Assembly (NCBI GenBank): GCA_019914945.1
Contig: CM034110.1
Coordinates: 5,101,808-5,165,807 of the forward strand
Length of the DNA stretch: 64,000 nucleotides
Direction: 5' to 3'
DNA from: Typha latifolia
Taxonomy: Eukaryota; Streptophyta; Magnoliopsida; Poales; Typhaceae
Made by a program: the position numbers and the translations under genes. The notes beneath the pieces are model-generated. The model was given only the letters and a program-made list of their open reading frames with translations, was not told the origin of the DNA and did no database searches. Positions 20,926 to 33,569 of this stretch are shown here, in pieces; within the stretch, counting starts at the first letter, position 1; each line of letters starts with the position of its first letter.

Positions 20926-22043
20926 TAAGGGTTTTTAAAAATGTATTTAACTATAACTTAAATTATACATTTAGATTATTTACAAGATATCTAAAAAACT
21001 TAATCTATCCTAAGAAAAACCCATGATTTCTTCGGGAAACAAATCAGTATGCTTAAGAACATACTTGAATTAGTCACCCAGTTAAAACACTTTTCAATCA
21101 TATTTTGAAAAATTCCAAGTTTTCACGAGTGTAATCACCATATAGTTGAAGCTTCAGAGAGAATTACTTTAAGATATAGAATTTAAGAATCACATAAATA
21201 GGTAGTTTCTTATGATGCTTCTTCCCTTGTTTCTCACATCATTATGGCAGTTCGAATCCACCCATCATTGCAGGCAAACTGCTACTCTCTGAGAGTGTCT
21301 GGTAATAAATAATATGTGAAAAATATGATTTGAAGAAACGATTGTTTATCGATCTCGCTAGTATGAGCTGCACTTTTAGTTTTTATTATAATTGATTCAT
21401 TGCATTTGGCACAATTTATTTGGGAAATCTGATACGGAAATCAAAAGAACTCTTAATTATGAGATATGTGAACCTGCTGATTACTTTATCATGGGGAAGA
21501 ACTCCAGATCTATTGAGTCTGATCTTCTTCAGTAAATGAAGGCACGCTATTTTCTGCCTAATATAAACAAAAACATTAAAAGATGAGGTGAAGATATTTG
21601 TATTATATTTGGGTCAGTGATACTCCAGGTAAAGAAGTTTATGATTAATTCAAATGAATATCAATTTCTGATCTAAGACATTTCAACAAGGGAAGAGAAA
21701 ATTTATCCAACTTTATCCACTATATTTGATTTCCAAATCCTTCACATTACAATCTCTCTTCTGAACATTGTCTTCAATTTCATACCAATACCGGAATTTC
21801 AATTCTCAGTTATACCTGGCCAAACAACAGGCCGAGAGAGAGAAGAAAATGCAAAGAAAACCTTCAGAGAAGCACTCCTACTTTGTCGCTCTTCTAACAG
21901 TTCTCTTCATTCTACTGCAGACATTCATGTTTATATCATATTACATGAAAATTATCTGCTATTGCTACTATCTTTTGTCAACTATCCTGGCTTTCACTAC
22001 TCTAACTAAAAGTGGCATCTCTATAAGCAAAAGGACTGGTAAT

Positions 22044-23892
22044 TCATTTTTCAGCCTTCTTAGCCTTCTCTATCAAATTCCTTTCAGAGATATTCAGATC
22101 ATCCTTGACGTTAAACAGTCTCCGAATTTCATCAGTACTTTTCCCCTTCATCATCGCAGCCACTTTTCGGCAGGTTATGTTCTTGAGTTTCTCAATCCCA
22201 AGATAGTTTGCAGCCTGTACATCACGGCAAGAAAGATTACGTTAATCTACTTCACACAATCAGGAGTTGTGGTCTTAATCTGAACTTAACATTTTTCTTT
22301 TTAAGAATAGTGGGCTGAGCCCAGTTAAATTACTCAACCTGAACTTAACATTATTCCAGACAATATGTTAGGGAAATTAATATCAAAAGATTGATTCTTT
22401 TAGAGCAAAATACATGATGAAAAAGAATGAACAGAGGTAGGCTGACATACTACCAACCAAAGGTAATACATAGTCAAAGAACAAAACACCTTGTGACATG
22501 GGAAAATGAAAAGGAACAACTAAGATTACATGTTATGAGACCATAGTCCACAGCACAAAATAAATCTGAGCTAGAAGGATCAAAATTAACATATAGGTTT
22601 GTTTGGCTTCATATGTTTCGGCATCTATAGTATTAAATAAGAAACCAATGCGTAAACAAAAAATCTTATATTTCCTTCTTTTCTTTGGAAGGAAGGTTGA
22701 GAGGATGTATTAAGTGAATCTATAAACTAATAAATGAATTTTATATTACACTTTATTTGTATAAATGTAGTTTTCCTAAATACATAAAGCCAAATGGCCC
22801 CAAAGTGATTCAAGGTAAAATCCACAAAGAAGTCAGTATAACTAGTGAAGAGATGGAGACATAGCAGTATATGTATGAAATGATAGGCAGGCATATACAG
22901 TTAATCTTGTCTGGGAAAAGGTCAAACATAACCTGCATTTATATGCTATAAACTATCTTAGCATCTATATGTTAGATACTTACAATAATCATAAAATCCT
23001 AATTCACTGAAGGATTAATAAGCATATGTGGCGGAGCAATTGAATGATTTACAGCATATTACAAGGCTTGTTACACTTCTGATCCACAGAGAGAAACATC
23101 TTATCCTATAATCAAAAAATAAGAAAAAAAATTAAAAAATAAGAAAAAAAAGATACAATTATAGCTAAGAGAAGGCTCCATAAATATACTTCTATCTTTT
23201 TCCAGGCTTATTAAAAATCGGGATTTTTCATATCAATACCTACAATTTTAGTCTTATTCCATAAAACTCGTCCCAATAACATACTGCATCCAACCCAGGA
23301 ACTCAGAGATTGGAAGGAATTACTGGTAAATGCTCAAACGCTAACTTTAATCCCATTCTATCTTGCTAAAATTTCTGACATAATAAGAAGTGTTTATTAT
23401 ATATAGAGCATCAAACTTCTCAATACCGGAAAAATAGTACCGAAAGAAGATTCAATTACAATAAAATTGTTCCAAAAGTCAGTGACTCACCGAGATGAGG
23501 TCGATGATGGCGTCGGGAGCGATCTCGTCGTCTTTCAGGAGCTCATCCTCCCAGGAAACAAAAGGGCCATTTCGCACGCAATTCTTGCAGAACCTGAAGG
23601 CCACGTCGAAGACCTCGCCGTCGAAGCCGCTGACGGCTACGACGCCATCCTTTAACATCCCGGCGAGAAGGCACCTCTTAATCCTCGCCGACTCCATCGC
23701 GGCCGTCAGATCCACTTCGCACTCAAAGCCGTCCGTGTTCTTGACGGTCGTTTTCTTCTTGGATCTGCATCTCTTATAGGGCCAGATCAAGCCCTCATTA
23801 ACCACCGCCTCGGCCAGTAGCTCCGCCACCGCCGCCGCCCGTAGCTCGAAGTCTTCCGAAAGTGCCGCTTCGCTTGCCTTTTCTGCCAACAT
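22044..23892 (-). CDS. SKP1-like protein, gene A of the local subfamily
   Basis: Exon 1 is 23491-23892 (134 codons) and exon 2 22044-22214 (56 codons plus stop), phase 0, donor TCG|GTGAGTCAC, acceptor GTACAG|GCTGCAAAC; product 190 residues. Residues 1-45 are an Ala/Glu-rich extension absent from ordinary SKP1. The BTB/POZ part follows (KTTVKNTDGFECEVDL, SWEDELL, AIIDLIS), and exon 2 gives AANYLGIEKLKNITCRKVA and IRRLFNVKDDLNISE. It ends KAKKAEK without the usual W-x-F tail that helps hold F-box proteins. SCF adaptor function is inferred from family. It has the longest intron (1276 bp) and the most divergent exon 1 of the four siblings. ATG at 23892 was chosen because it aligns with the sibling starts and with the shared CGATCCATG context. 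A MITE sits about 190 bp upstream. Confidence 0.85.
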
Positions 23893-24011
23893 GGATCGAT
23901 CGCGGAGAGAAACCCTAGAAGAGAAGACTCCCTCCCTCCCTCCCTCAAACTCTCTTGCTTTGAGAAAGATGGTGATAGAGGCTACATTGAGAGTTCGAGT
24001 CAGTTATTTGT

Positions 24012-24028
24012 ATTTTTTATATATAAAG
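24012..24028 (-). promoter_or_regulatory. TATA box and conserved promoter block of gene A
   Basis: On the minus strand TTTATATATAAAAAATA precedes CAAATAACTGACTC (complement of 23997-24010), a block also found upstream of genes B and D and, interrupted, at gene C. Confidence 0.6.
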
Positions 24029-24082
24029 TTAATTTTTTGTTTTATATAAAGAAAATCAATTATATTTGGTTAAATAAATAAT

Positions 24083-24371
24083 TTTCTTTTCACTCCTAAA
24101 ATATCACTATATTTCATTGCGACTCCTCGAATTATTTTTGATACATAATTACTACATGAATTATTAAAATTACATCATCGTTTAATATCGCTGTTCTATT
24201 TTATTTAACATAAAATTTTCTCTTGAGTTAAACATAGTTTACACATAAAACTTAAAAGGAAAAGGGGTGTGGCGAAATATTTTTGATAGTTCAGCGAGTT
24301 ATTATATAGTAAAATATTATTCAATTGATTATTATAGAAAATAGTGATAATTTAGGGAGTGAAAAAAGTAT
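24083..24371. mobile_element. MITE in the upstream region of SKP1-like gene A
   Basis: The left end TTTTCACTCCTAAAATATCACTAT pairs with the right end, complement TTTTTCACTCCCTAAATTATCACTAT, so inverted ends of about 25 bp with few mismatches are visible. Further inner inverted parts follow (GACTCCTCGAATTA against TAACTCGCTGAACT). AT-rich, non-coding, about 290 bp. Confidence 0.65.
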
Positions 24372-24448
24372 TATCAGTTTTCTTAATCAGAGAAATTATA
24401 TTCAACTTAAACATCTTCCTAATGAGTTTTTGACCAAATTGGCCATCT

Positions 24449-25169
24449 AATACCAAAATGGGTTTGTGTCACTATATACCTACATTTTGCCTTTTAGATA
24501 GAAATATTAAAAAAAATATTTTATAAAACGTGCAATTATTCGACATTTTATGTTCATAAAATGCTAAAGAATTGAGGCTTTATCAGAAAAAACTTTAAAA
24601 AATTAAAATTAAAACTTGGAGGAGATTAGGTCGCTTTTTATGATTTTAAGCGCCGTAGATGAGATAGTTCAGTTGTAAGACTTTGAAGTAGCTGCATGTT
24701 GCAAGGAAAGATTTCAATTTATACAGAGATAACCAACACAAAGTTACAAAGCTACAAATTTTTTTCTTTATATTTTTATTTAAATCTTCATCATTTGAAG
24801 TTTGATTAAGTTTCAATCAAAACCATTACATTAATTTTTCTTTCATCCTCATAATGATATATTATATGTCCAAAATAGACTATCAGTTAGAAAGTTATGA
24901 TTAGCAAAAATAAGTAGTTTAATGTCTTAATAAGATGTCGAATAGTTTAGTATTTTTAACAATGAAATGCTTAACTTTTCAGTATTTTATGTGTGTTCCT
25001 TTTTCTTAGTAACTCGCTAAATTGCTCAACATTTTTTTTCAATAAAAACATTGATCACATTAGCGTATTACCCGAAAAAAATACTGATATGATTAGCGTT
25101 TTTAATTTTAGCTGGGTAAAACGCTTAATAGTTTAGCATTTTACTTAGGGAATAGACCATTTTGGTATT
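24449..25169. repeat. Possible inverted-end element
   Basis: AATACCAAAATGG at 24449-24461 is the exact inverse of CCATTTTGGTATT at 25157-25169. Between them variations of AAATGCTTAA/TTAGCATTTT recur. The inverted ends are only 13 bp, so this could be an old MITE-like element or chance. Confidence 0.35.
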
Positions 25170-28100
25170 AAATTTAGGGTGTAATTTGTTTCGATAGATA
25201 AAATTGAAAACATGTTTATTTTGCTCAAATACTCTTTTTCCTACCCTTGGTAGAGTTACATAAATCCGAGGGAATAGTATCACCAAGACGCAACAAACAC
25301 ATGTAGACTCAGCCTTACCCTATTTAGCTGCTCGATTGTGCCTTCCATAAATATACGTAATATTTTAATATTAATAAAATAGACGAGAGTAGCATCGTAG
25401 TTGGTAACTAAATTCCTTAATCTCACACGACTATCCACCTCTTTCTTCGTAATCTTCACCAATTCAAGTGCATAAGACTCTATCATTACACTGTTGTACT
25501 CTTTGGCAAATAGTTTATTATGCACATAAATTGATGAGAGATTTCATATGCCCATTGCTTTGAGTTTTATTATAATTCTTTGAAGCAGCGAAGGAGGTTA
25601 AAGAATAGCAAGCAGGTCTACCACCTATTGAGTTTGGTCCACGCCAACAATCAACGAGGAGCAATTTATTTTACTAAGTAATTCATTGATGCGTGAAGTT
25701 CGAGCAAAAGAAGAATTTCAATCTGTGAGACTTTTTAGAATATGATGAGAGAGATTGTAAGTGAATCTTGTATCTATAATTTGAGTGTGAAATAGATTGA
25801 TTCGAGAGATTGATCAATTCGTAGTTTTTTTCCTCTCTACGAGAGAGATGTTTTTTAATGTTAAAAAGAAATTACGCTAATTGTTCTTTTTTGAGTTTGA
25901 TTTTTGGAATTACAATAGGCTTTAAACTTTTATCTCCTATTTCGTTTAGACTTTCAAAGTTTGAATTTTATTTGATTTTCTTAAACCTAATAGAATTTAA
26001 TTTTCTAAACCAATTTGGATTTGATTTTTGATTTTTCTAATTTGACTTGGTTTTAATTTTATATATTTAATTCCTCCGAAATTTCAAATATGATAAGAGA
26101 CATAATGTCACTTGCATGCATTGTTAAGTTGTTAAGTCTCTATATTAATAGTGCCCTATACTCACTTAGCTCGGGATTAAGGCCAAAGCATATTGTATAG
26201 TACTTATATTATTCTTAGCCCATGCTTGAGGTCACTCGCCTTTGTGGTATTTGGACGATCACATTGCATCACATAGAGACTAGACACCTATTGATTAAAG
26301 AAAATAATTGCAAGGTAGGAATTATAATTCTAGCAATACCCTATGATGACAAGTTAGGGCGTCAGCCTAGAGCTATGCGTGCATAATTCTATCGTGTATA
26401 ATGATGATAATAATAAAGATGGGGATATGGGCTTACAATCAGAGTCCTTAATTTGATGACCACAAACAACAACCGACTATATCAAGCCTGTACAAGCAAC
26501 ATTACTACTAAATGTCTATTTCATATCAATATGTGTGGCTTTGTGTGAGCACGTGCTGTTATATGATTTATGATTTTGTGTGAACATAGAATATTATACG
26601 ATTTATGGCTCTGTGTAAGCATAAAATATTATATAATCTTGTGACTCTATGTGAGCTTATCATTTAGTTTGAAGATTTGACTTAAAATAGGTGTCGTGAT
26701 TTAGCAGGAATCTATTAATAATCATATTAGTTATAATTTTATTTTATTTATTTTGGTACTTATGGGAACACATTATAACATTCATTTCGTATTTATATTT
26801 ACTTTTAGACAATCTAGGACGATACTTGCTAGGTTGTGTTCTCATCATGTTTTAGTAGAATATTCACATATTTAGGGGGAGGACGATACTGATATTGTGG
26901 AGTATCTGCTTTTACTTCGTTCTAGTTATTTTATTTTCAAATTATTTGAGTAGTAGTTGCTACTTGGACTTTGTTTTTTTAAATATTTATGAACATGTAA
27001 CTTTAGGCGCATGTTGCGGCCCGTGGTACTATATAATTTAGGCTTTATTTTGTTTGAATATTAATGGTTTATGAACTTCTTTAAATACATTGCGAGTGGG
27101 TGTTCAATTCATTCATCCTATTACTTCATTATATTCTTTTAGAGTACTCACAAACTTACCCACTTGTTTCTCATTTAAATTAGATGTTACAATAATATGA
27201 AGGTTTTAGAAAAGACTAAGAACACATACTTGAGGATATCGGGTAATAGTTTACTATCAATTTGGAAGGCTCTATAACAGACGGAGAAAAGGGAGATGAA
27301 GATAGTGGAAGAGGTTATATCTTAGTCGCACATTTGGACAAACATCAGTTTAAACTTCATACAATCCTGCAATGCTCAACTCCTTATACTAAAGTTTTAA
27401 TTTTTAACTATTTTTTCAAAAAGAGCCTACGCTTCAGGTATGCTTTTATCCGTAAATGACCCATCATTCGTAGACTCTACTACATTACAATTTATGTGTG
27501 TTAGATCACTGTAGAAATATTAGACTAACCATAATTTCTCCAAGTTGTGATGTGACCTGTTAATTTGAAGACCTTTAAACTTTTCCCATGGCATGTTAAT
27601 AATGCAGGTTTCTATGATACATGTTAATAATGTATTTGTATACCTGGAAACTGAACTAAAACACTGGAAAACAAGGAAGAAAAATCCCTAAAGCAATTAA
27701 ATTTGTACCACCACACAGTATTTACATACCTGAAAATTGAACTAAAACACTATAAAAAACAGTGCAGAAAACTCCCTAAGACATAGAAGTTTTTTTTTCC
27801 CCAAACCAGGCGCCGTCTCTGGATCTTAAAAACCTTATATTGCAAGGCTTCTTTAGACAAAGATCTCAGTCAATCAAGCTGGAAATCTACTCCTTTGGGT
27901 GGGAATTTCTTGTTGGAAATCTATTGCTCAAATGGAAATTTGCTGCTAGAAAAAATCTACTACTTAATTGAAATTTGTTGTTGGAAATTGCTCACGAAGA
28001 TCTCAGATGCAATTGGACTGATGGATATCCGAAGTCTGTTTGCTGCTGATTGATTTTGTTAATTAAATTGGTTTTAGTTCATCTAGCACTGCATACAATA

Positions 28101-28800
28101 ATTTGGACATAATAATTTAAAACTTTAAGGAAAAAAAAACTATTGATCCAAATTCAAATTGAATCCAATCACTGATAATCATAGCAATTACAAAAATGAA
28201 TTTATAAACTGCTTACAAATTTTCATCGCTATATTTGTAAGGTTTTGCTCGCTCGAATTCACGATGCATCACTTCTCTTAATTAAGTTCTTAACCTTCTC
28301 GATGTTGATCTTCTATCTTACTTACTCTCGAGATATTTTTTTTTATATTTAATGTAAATACATTGAGTAGAAAGATGATTTAGCACTTTCAATATAAAGC
28401 AAAGATGTGATATCCAATAGCTTCCATAGGATGTTTCTATGAAGTCATCATAATTAAGCCAGAGCATTTGAAATTGTATGAGCATTCTTAAGTGATTCGA
28501 ACACATGGCAAACAAAATCTAATGTAAGAAAATATTTTCAAACCAAACTTTTCAATGTTTCACATTCAAACTGCCTAAAACTTTTCTTTTTTCTTTCTAT
28601 TTTCTTCACTTTAAATTTATTTGGTTACCTTCATAATACTTGTGCATATACTCACAGAAAAATTCTAAACATACTTATGCATTTAAAATATTTTAAAATA
28701 CATTGCCAATTAATTATATAAATACCTTACTGTGTCCAAACTAAGCAATACATTCTTTAGGAAATCTTTTAAGGCTGTTCATCAAATTATTACATATAAA
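25170..28800. other. AT-rich intergenic DNA, no gene recognised
   Basis: No host gene supported. The stretch 26100-27500 resembles a very decayed long LTR in general texture (a GTTGCGGCCCGTGG motif near 27013, CTTACCCACTTG near 27153), but I see no ends. At 27600-27790 a unit with ACCTGRAAAYTGAACTAAAACACT is repeated in tandem (about 110 bp). At 28855-28877 the complement reads GGTATTAGAAGCAAGAGCT, like a degenerate retroelement primer site; the same words recur near 61985. Confidence 0.35.
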
Positions 28801-29574
28801 TACAGTATGATACTAAAAATGCAGATTCTATGATCTTGTATTGGGATTCAAAATCCCGAGCTCTTGCTTCTAATACCATGTAAGCATTTTTATTTTTCTC
28901 TATAAGTTTAGTAAATTTGATCTTTTATATTGAGATCAGGCTCATAAACGACTAATTTGAATTTTCAAGTTACCTCTTGAAAACTTGAGACCTGTTAACT
29001 GAAATTATATTTTCGGATTATTTACAAGAGATCTAAACTTGATCTAGCCTAAGAAAACCCAAGATTTATTCAGGAATTACTTAGATACAGAATTTGAGAT
29101 AAACATCATTAGGTAGTTTTGTATGATGCTTCTTCAATAGCTTCTTACATCATTATGGCAGTATACATATGAAAATGATAAACTGTAATTCCAGGTAAAG
29201 AAGTTTATGATTAATTTGCAAGTTTATGAGTGTCAACTGTAATGAGGTAAATGTCCAGTGATAGCAAAGAATCAGCTTGAACAATGCACAATTTCTGATC
29301 TGGATACTTGAACAATGGAAAAGAAAATTCATCCAACATTATCTACTAGATTTAGTTGCCAAATCCTTCACATTACAATCTTTTTGAACATCCTCTTCAT
29401 ATTCACATCGATACCAGAATTTCCATATTCACAGCTGAAGCATTCGTATTTTGTTGCTCTTCTAATACTTCTCTTCATTCTACTGTAAACAGTCATGTTT
29501 ATATCATATTAGATGAAAACTATCTGCTGCATGTTGCTGCTTTCTTCTGTCAAACATCCTAGCTTTCACTACTT

Positions 29575-30870
29575 CTAGCTTAAAGTGGCATCTCTATGAG
29601 CAAAAGGACTTGTAGTTGATTTCTCAGCCTTCTTAGCCTTCGCTATCATTTTCTTTTCAGAAATAGTCAAATCATCCTTGATGCCAAACAGTTCGCGAAT
29701 ATCATCATTAGTCAGTCCCTTAATCATATCAGCAACTTTTCGACAAGTCATGTTCTTGAGTCCCTCCATTCCAAGGTAGTTTGCAGCCTGTACATTGGCG
29801 CAATAAAGATAATGCGAATCCACTTCACACAATCAGTTGTGATCTTTAACTTAAACTATCTTAGCATTATTCAGGAGAAAAAGGTGGGGGAAATTAACAT
29901 AAAAAAGATTTATTCTTTAAGAGTAAAATATATGATGAAAAAGTATGAACAGAAGTAGAAAGACATACTACTATCCAAAGGGAACACATATTCAAAGAAT
30001 AAAAGACCTTATAATATGGGGTAAATGAAATGAACATCTAAGAATACACACTACCCTTGTTCATGAGCTAGTCCACAAAACGACAGCGTAAATAAAATTT
30101 AGAGCTAGAAGGATCAAACTAACATATCAGCATAACTAAAGCACAGAGCAATATATCAGTATACATATGAAATGGTAAGCTGGCATTTCCAGTTAATCTT
30201 ATTCGGGAAAAAAAATCAAACATAGCCTACATTAGATGCTATAGATTATCTCAGTATGTTAGATACGTACAATAATCCGGAAATCCTAATTCACTGCAGG
30301 ATTAATTAGCATATGTTGCAGGGCAATTGGATTATTAATTTACAGCATATCCACAAAGAGAAACATCTTATCCAAAATGAAAAGATCATCAAACATCGTT
30401 AATCTCACATTCTATCTTTCGCTAAAATTTCCACGGAATAAGTATCTATCGTAGTTAGATCATCAAACATCTAAAGATTGGTAACTCACCGAGATGAGGT
30501 CGAGGAGGTCATCGGAATAGATACCGACATCTCTCACGACATTATCCTCCCAGGAAATGGTAGGGTGAATTCCCACGCACTTCTTGCAGAACCCGATGGC
30601 CATGTCGAAGATCTCGGTATCGGAGCCGCTGACTGCTATGACGCCATTTTTAAACTTCCCGGCGAGGAGGCACCTCTTGATCCGCGACGACTCCATCGCT
30701 ACTGTCATATCCACTTCGCACACGGCGCCATCCGAGTTCTTCAGGATCACCGCCTTCGTGGATCTGCATCTCTTCTTTGGCGAGATCAAGCCCTCATTGA
30801 CCATCACCTCGATCAGCAGCTCCGCCGCCGCTGCCGCCCGGAGCTCGAGGTCTTCCGTCTCCGTCGACAT
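29575..30870 (-). CDS. SKP1-like protein, gene B, with a C-terminal tail from stop loss
   Basis: Exon 1 is 30490-30870 (127 codons) and exon 2 29575-29787 (70 codons plus stop), phase 0 (TCG|GTGAGTTAC ... GTACAG|GCTGCA); product 197 residues. It starts MSTETEDLELRAAAAAELL and lacks seven residues (SEAVLPE) present in gene D. The SKP1 fold follows: KAVILKNSDGAVCEVDMT, MESSRIKRCLL, ISWEDNVV, LLDLIS, then AANYLGMEGLKNMTCRKVA and LFGIKDDLTISEKK. Where siblings end KAEK or KADK with TGA, this copy has TCA, so translation continues for 14 residues (STTSPFAHRDATLS). The F-box-binding region is present, but the canonical W-x-F end is not. The intron is 702 bp. SCF adaptor role is inferred from the family. 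Confidence 0.85.
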
Positions 30871-30974
30871 GGATCGATCGCGGAGAGAAAATAAAAAAGA
30901 AAGACCGTCTCTTTCTGTATCTCTCTCGAGTTCTTGCTTTGGAAAAATTGGGGGGAGGGAGAGAGAGAGAGGGG

Positions 30975-31098
30975 GCTAGTTGAGTACTTATAGTTGGAGT
31001 CAGTTATTGTTTTTTTTTTAAATAAAAAGAGAGAGAGAGAGAGAGAGGTGCTATGCTAGTTGAGTACTTGTAGTTGGAGTCAGTTATTTGTTTTTTTT

Positions 31099-31102
<4 letters not shown>
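30975..31102 (-). promoter_or_regulatory. Duplicated promoter block of gene B
   Basis: A block containing GCTAGTTGAGTACTT and GTTGGAGTCAGTTATT occurs at about 30975-31022 and again at 31055-31102, 80 bp apart. Read on the minus strand each copy carries the AATAACTGACTC motif shared by the subfamily promoters, so the gene has two copies of the likely core promoter. Confidence 0.6.

Positions 31103-31103
<1 letters not shown>

Positions 31104-31161
<58 letters not shown>
31104..31161. repeat. (GA)n microsatellite upstream of gene B
   Basis: About 29 GA units just outside the duplicated promoter block. A GA run is found in the same place at gene D. Confidence 0.95.
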
Positions 31162-31163
<2 letters not shown>

Positions 31164-31455
31164 GTATTCAGCTTATCCAGAATTAAATATCTTACAAAAA
31201 TCTGCATAAAGGGGATCTCCCGACCTCCACATAACGTATTGAGAGACTAATCTACCCGGTCTATATGCTCTAGCTAGAAGAGTACCTTCTCCATAAATAT
31301 GAGAATCCAACAACCATGAATAAATCATGACTACGTATGGCGCACGGGATCACGGTCTCCACGCTCAAAATTGTAACCACCTCCTTTGAGTCAGATTTCA
31401 CTGTTACCTTGGCCCTGCTTTTAATTAGCATGCGTCCTCACCTCATGCCCATTCT

Positions 31456-32062
31456 TAGACCTAATCAAATAGCCTAGCCTGCTCGTGCCTAGCCCGACCC
31501 GGCCCAGTTTAGATTGAGTTAAGCCCGGCTTAGACCTGATTTGGGTCTGGCTTGGCCCGAGCCTGAACTACCCATGAGCGACACGGGCCAACCCTTTGCA
31601 CGCTCGACCCGACTCGAAAGCCTGCTTGTTTTGCCCGCTAGTTCAGCCCACTTGTTCGGCCCGGAACTAGGCCTGCCCGTTCCGCTACAGTAGCATACCT
31701 GTTCTGCTACAGTAAAAAACCAATGAAATTTTTTTGTAACGTACCATTTTACATTTTTTTAGCACACCTTTAAAATTTGTTAATATCTTTTTTTTAAATA
31801 GAGGAATAGAAATATTTTTTAAAAAATAAGTTAATGGTAAAAAAAGTTCTAAAAATAGCTAAAAAGTGGGTCGGGTCGGTCCATCCTGACTAGCCCGATC
31901 TCTCACGGGCCAACGAGCGATAACAGGCTAGACTATTCTAGCTTGGCCTTGAACCCGGCTCGCCCGAGTGATTGGTGGGTCGGGCCGTGAACAAATACTT
32001 AAGCTCGATTGGCTAGAAAAGCCCGACCCTAACCCTGTCCGGCCCCTCGATGATCATGTCTA
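31456..32062. mobile_element. hAT-type MITE (copy 2, inverted relative to copy 1)
   Basis: Ends are TAGACCTAATCA and TGATCATGTCTA. The flanking 8-bp repeats are CCCATTCT (31448-31455) and CCCATTCC (32063-32070), one mismatch. The interior carries GGCCCGxCCCGG words and CTGCTACAGT units in inverted order to 7155-7746, so both belong to one family. No transposase. Confidence 0.7.
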
Positions 32063-32248
32063 CCCATTCCTCAGCCATGAGTGTTATTCAGCTCAACACC
32101 AGTTCCCAGCCTACCGTGACCTCTGGTCATCCCTTAGAACTGCTCAAGCTTTTTTTTAGCAGCTACCTAGAACCAACGAACCATTAATGTTTAATTTGAT
32201 CCACCTCGGTGTCAATTGTTGCCACTTGACCTTAGCCCTTCTTAATGC

Positions 32249-32879
32249 TAGGGCTACCAATATAAACGAGAGGCTCGGGCAAGCCGAGCTTGAGCTGGAG
32301 CTGGTTCACTCATGCTCGATTCAATAAGCTCGATATAAAAGGGGTGAGAAAAATACTAATCCTCAAATCTCATTTCCACATCCCCACCTCCTCTTCCTTC
32401 GGTGCTTGTCCTCCTTCGCCAAACTGTCACCGTGGTGCCGCCTTGTGCCCTCATCCTCCTTTACCAAGCCGCCGCCACGGTGCCGTCTCCTCCTCCTTCG
32501 GTAATGACAAGCCGCCGCCTCGTCAAGCTATCGTGGGGGCAAGCAAATCTTTGACGGATCAAGGTGGATCAGCACCTTCGCCATGCAGCACTCTAGTAGG
32601 TCCCAATCTTCTTCATCTTCTTGTGGCTTGGCTTGGGCTCGATTTGGCTCGGTCCAGCTCGATTCGGCTCGGTCCAACTCGATCCGACTCAGCTTGAATG
32701 AGACTTGATAATAGGCTCATTTCAGGCTTGAGCTCGGCTCAGGCTCAATCTCGCTTAACTCGAGCTCGGCTCGAGTTAAGCTCAGCCGAGCCTGAGCCCA
32801 ATTTTAAGGCTCAAAATTAATTTAGAGATGAGCTTGAGCCAAAGCCGGCTCACTTATGCTTGGCTCATTTACACCCCTA
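32249..32879. mobile_element. hAT-like element with TAGGG..CCCTA ends
   Basis: It begins TAGGGCTACCAATATAAACGAG and ends GGCTCATTTACACCCCTA, imperfect inverted ends. Flanks CTTAATGC and CTTAACAC match at 6 of 8 positions, as for an old hAT target duplication. The interior is rich in GAGCTCGGCTC. Non-coding. Confidence 0.6.
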
Positions 32880-32899
32880 CTTAACACCTACCTCCACAT

Positions 32900-33470
32900 G
32901 GGTCTGAGGCCTATGAACATATTCAGTTGGGATGTACTTAACTCAACACATCATCATTCCATGATTGTCTGCAACTCCACCGAAGACCTCCCTATTCCTC
33001 TTTGTTTCCAAATTTGCCACAAGGTGGATGCTGTCACCACTTTGCACTCTATCTTCTTAGTATTGCTAGTATACCACCTTGTGCACACCTATTTGTGGTT
33101 AACCTTATGTACAAGGCCCTCTATCTCTTGATGATCCTTTATCATCTGCCCCCAAACCGTAGTTGCATACTTGCACTCAAAGAAGAGGTGTTGTGAAGTC
33201 TCATTATGGAGGCCACAAAGTGCACACACTAACTCTAGTCCAATTCACAAACCATGAAGGTAGAAACCTGTCGGCAGTAGATTCTAGTATAGCTTCCAAC
33301 AAAATGTCTTAATCTTGAGGGCCATCGAAGTTGTCATAGTGTTTTCCATCCCCTCCATAATGCCAAATCCGATGAGTAGAAAAAATTGTAGATAGATTTT
33401 GCTTCAAGAATTCTGGCTTAGTATAGCCACCAGATCCAAACGTCAGATGTGATGGCGGCACCCATGGGGA
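32900..33470 (-). pseudogene. LINE relic, zinc-finger region after reverse transcriptase
   Basis: On the minus strand, broken frames read CTLCGLHNETSQHLFFECKY, then ASTLWQIWKQR, and upstream LWRGWKTL. This is the C-x2-C...H-x-F-x-C module that follows the RT domain in plant L1-type LINEs. Many stops and frameshifts; no poly(A) end identified. Confidence 0.65.
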
Positions 33471-33569
33471 GAAATGTAATAGAGAGAGAATACCAAGTCC
33501 TAGCCACCCATCCTACCAATGCAGTCAAGTTGCCTTATAGAACCTTGTTTGCTAGATTGGAAAACTCAT

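Noticed and set aside
26100..27500. Possible fourth long LTR
   Set aside because: Texture and a GTTGCGGCCCG motif are suggestive, but I found no TG..CA ends and no target repeat.
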